A DNA stretch of 62,000 bases. It comes from Acanthaster planci. Its lineage: Eukaryota; Echinodermata; Asteroidea; Valvatida; Acanthasteridae. Positions within the stretch are counted from its first letter, which is position 1; each line of letters opens with the position of its first letter. Positions 60,301 through 62,000 of the stretch are shown one piece after another. The stretch is from the NCBI RefSeq assembly GCF_001949145.1, contig NW_019091506.1:351548-413547 (forward strand), in the 5' to 3' direction. The notes below the pieces were generated by a model. That model searched no databases and was not told where the DNA came from. It saw only the letters and a program-made list of their open reading frames with translations. The translations under genes and the position numbers were made by a program.

Positions 60301-62000
60301 TTTTTTTAAATTTTTATCATTATTATTTTGGGGATAGTTTCTTGCTATAGTTTGTGCAAGAGTAGCCGAATCAAGAAATATAATGCATTGGATTACCAAG
60401 TTAATTACTGGTTTTAAATTACACTGCGTTGCATTATTGCATTATCAACGTTATCTTTTGACACGTAGAGGCGGACCCAGGAGTTTTTGGCCGGGGTGAT
60501 CGGGAGATTGTCGTCGTTGGTGATGCCATTTAAAATTTTATTGTCCTGTATACGCAACGTAAACCCTACATAGTAAATTCTTGTAAGAGGTCTTCGAGTC
60601 TTTCGAAGTATATAGGCCCCTTACAAGGAAACTAGATTGGCAATGAGCAGGGGGAATGTTTGAGACCTGAGACTCCTCCCTGGATACGCGCCTATAATAG
60701 CAATTTTATCAACAATGGAAAGCAGACCTTACATTGTCTCAAAGTTTCTGACTGTTATAAACACAAGACCCTGCGTGATACATTACAGCAGTATATAGAC
60801 ATTTCCATTTTTGATACAGTCAAAAGATAAGGTTTACATATTACCATGCGTGATTTTCTCTTGATTGGACTAAAGAAAAAAAGTAAAAAACTAAATTCAA
60901 AAGAGGTGCAAGTGTAAGATGGGTGAAATCCCATCAATCAATCCTACATGGAAAACCAAAAAAACCAACTGTTATTTTTAACCATGACTGTGCCGTCCAA
61001 ATGGTGCCTCCAAGTCTTTAATGTTAGAGACGAATCACAATCAACATGTCCTATTACTCACCTTTAAATCAAAGAAGTTTTCCGCGACTTTCCTCGAAAG
61101 AAACGCATCGTGCAACATACCACGAAACCGGTCTGGCTGCGTCAGAGTGTCACTTTTTCAGGGAAGGAGCAACCACTGTAAAGGGATGGTGCGTGCAATA
61201 TGAGCGCCGTATCCAGTCTGCTACTGAACAGAAGAATGAAACTGATTGGACGAGCGTCCCGTAATGAATCATTCCAATACTGACATTCTGCATAGAATGT
61301 AAGCAATTTCCACGAAAGCGATACGCTGCACAAGCATAATGTACAAGACAAGATAATGTACAAGTTTAAAAATAAAAATCTACAAATATAAATATAATTA
61401 ACATATAAATATGTATATAATGTCCCACATAATCAAAACCGGAGCGTTTTAGTTATCTTTTCTTTTGTGGACATCTCCAAAATGTAAGCAAGGGATATTT
61501 CTTTTGTTAAGCATTGAGTGCGTGGAGGTACGCTCTTTAAATTTAAATCTTTATGATTGACGAACCATTATAATAAGATATTAAAAGCTCAATATTGTTA
61601 AAACCAATTGACGAAGAACAATAACACGAAAGGTACTTTGTTAGTTCCAAAAATACGTCCTTGTGGTAATTCATGAGTTTGGAATTTTAAACAAAAAGTT
61701 TTGAAATACGAGTTTTAATATATGTATGAATAAAATATATGCTTATTCTTATTACAAATTACAATCCTGAATGTACAATCTCACCTCAAGGGGGGGGGCG
61801 TTTCAGTGGGATGTTTTCCTTAATCTGAAATTTTGCAGAACTATATGCTGGACTTGCATGATTCCGACGTTTTTGTCCCAAAGTTTCTCCTCAACGACAG
61901 TTAACACAGACTGGTCAGTAGTCACCTTTCAATAAAATCCTTCACGTGTGCACAAGTTGAACAACTTTTAAATAAATTACCCGCTATATCTCGCTGTATT
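54327..62000. other. Intergenic or upstream intronic sequence, no gene seen
   Basis: AT-rich, without convincing exons. The longest open frame (55507-55830, plus) resembles nothing I know. A CTCGAGT / AATTCAGCTCTG end near 60070-60120 resembles one end of the hAT-type element at 45039. Confidence 0.5.
57906..57944 (+). repeat. G-rich tract with G-quadruplex potential
   Basis: Five runs of three to eight G within 39 bases (GGG, GGGGGG, GGG, GGGG, GGGGGGGG) separated by one to seven bases; another G9 run follows near 57973-57981. Confidence 0.8.

Noticed and set aside
1-62000. CRISPR arrays, operons, bacterial-type promoters
   Set aside because: The sequence is plainly an intron-bearing animal locus; no regularly spaced short repeats of CRISPR type were seen.

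Overview
The window looks like animal nuclear DNA: spliceosomal introns with GT..AG borders, an AT-rich background and a dense load of decayed eukaryotic transposons. Nothing bacterial or viral-genomic is present. The one large gene belongs to the leucine-rich-repeat GPCR (LGR) class, type C, near relaxin receptors and the molluscan receptor GRL101. Together with tyrosine-recombinase (DIRS) retroelements, Tc1/mariner and hAT DNA transposons and a tRNA-derived SINE, this suggests an invertebrate metazoan, perhaps a marine deuterostome such as an echinoderm. The species guess is inference only.

Main result: I assembled by eye a single minus-strand gene of 25 coding exons from 46557 down to the stop codon at 3897-3899. 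All junction phases agree, the exon lengths sum to 5187 nt (1728 codons plus stop), and no in-frame stop is met. The predicted protein reads, in order: signal peptide; two CUB-like domains; LDLa; a CUB-like domain with a Trp/Tyr-rich insert; two LDLa; CUB; two LDLa; CUB (two exons); a degenerate LDLa; CUB; four LDLa (three of them tandem exon duplicates); LRR N-cap; five leucine-rich repeats in five short exons; Cys-Cys hinge and a seven-helix GPCR domain in one terminal exon. The ectodomain modules are symmetric phase 1-1 exons or exon pairs, the LRR exons are phase 2-2, and the 7TM exon enters in phase 2. The DRY/DRF arginine of helix 3 is replaced by serine, while the other GPCR landmarks are kept.

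Layout: 1-3.2 kb, no gene seen. 3.2-3.9 kb, presumed 3' UTR. 3.9-13.8 kb, 7TM and LRR exons, with a dead Tc1 element in the last intron. 13.9-19.1 kb, the densest cluster of LDLa/CUB exons, with a visible tandem triplication. 19.2-21.1 kb, a degenerate intronic repeat array. 23.1-33.5 kb, alternating LDLa and CUB exons, with a 1.93-kb mariner-like element in between. 33.5-39.9 kb, a long intron with MITEs, a hAT transposase fragment and a helicase-like fragment. 39.9-46.6 kb, CUB2, SINE copies, CUB1, a hAT-type MITE and the signal-peptide exon. 47.4-54.3 kb, a decayed Ty3/gypsy LTR element with a DIRS-type element inside it. 54.3-62 kb, no gene seen.

No other confident cellular gene was found. 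Everything outside the receptor exons is intron, flank or transposable-element debris.
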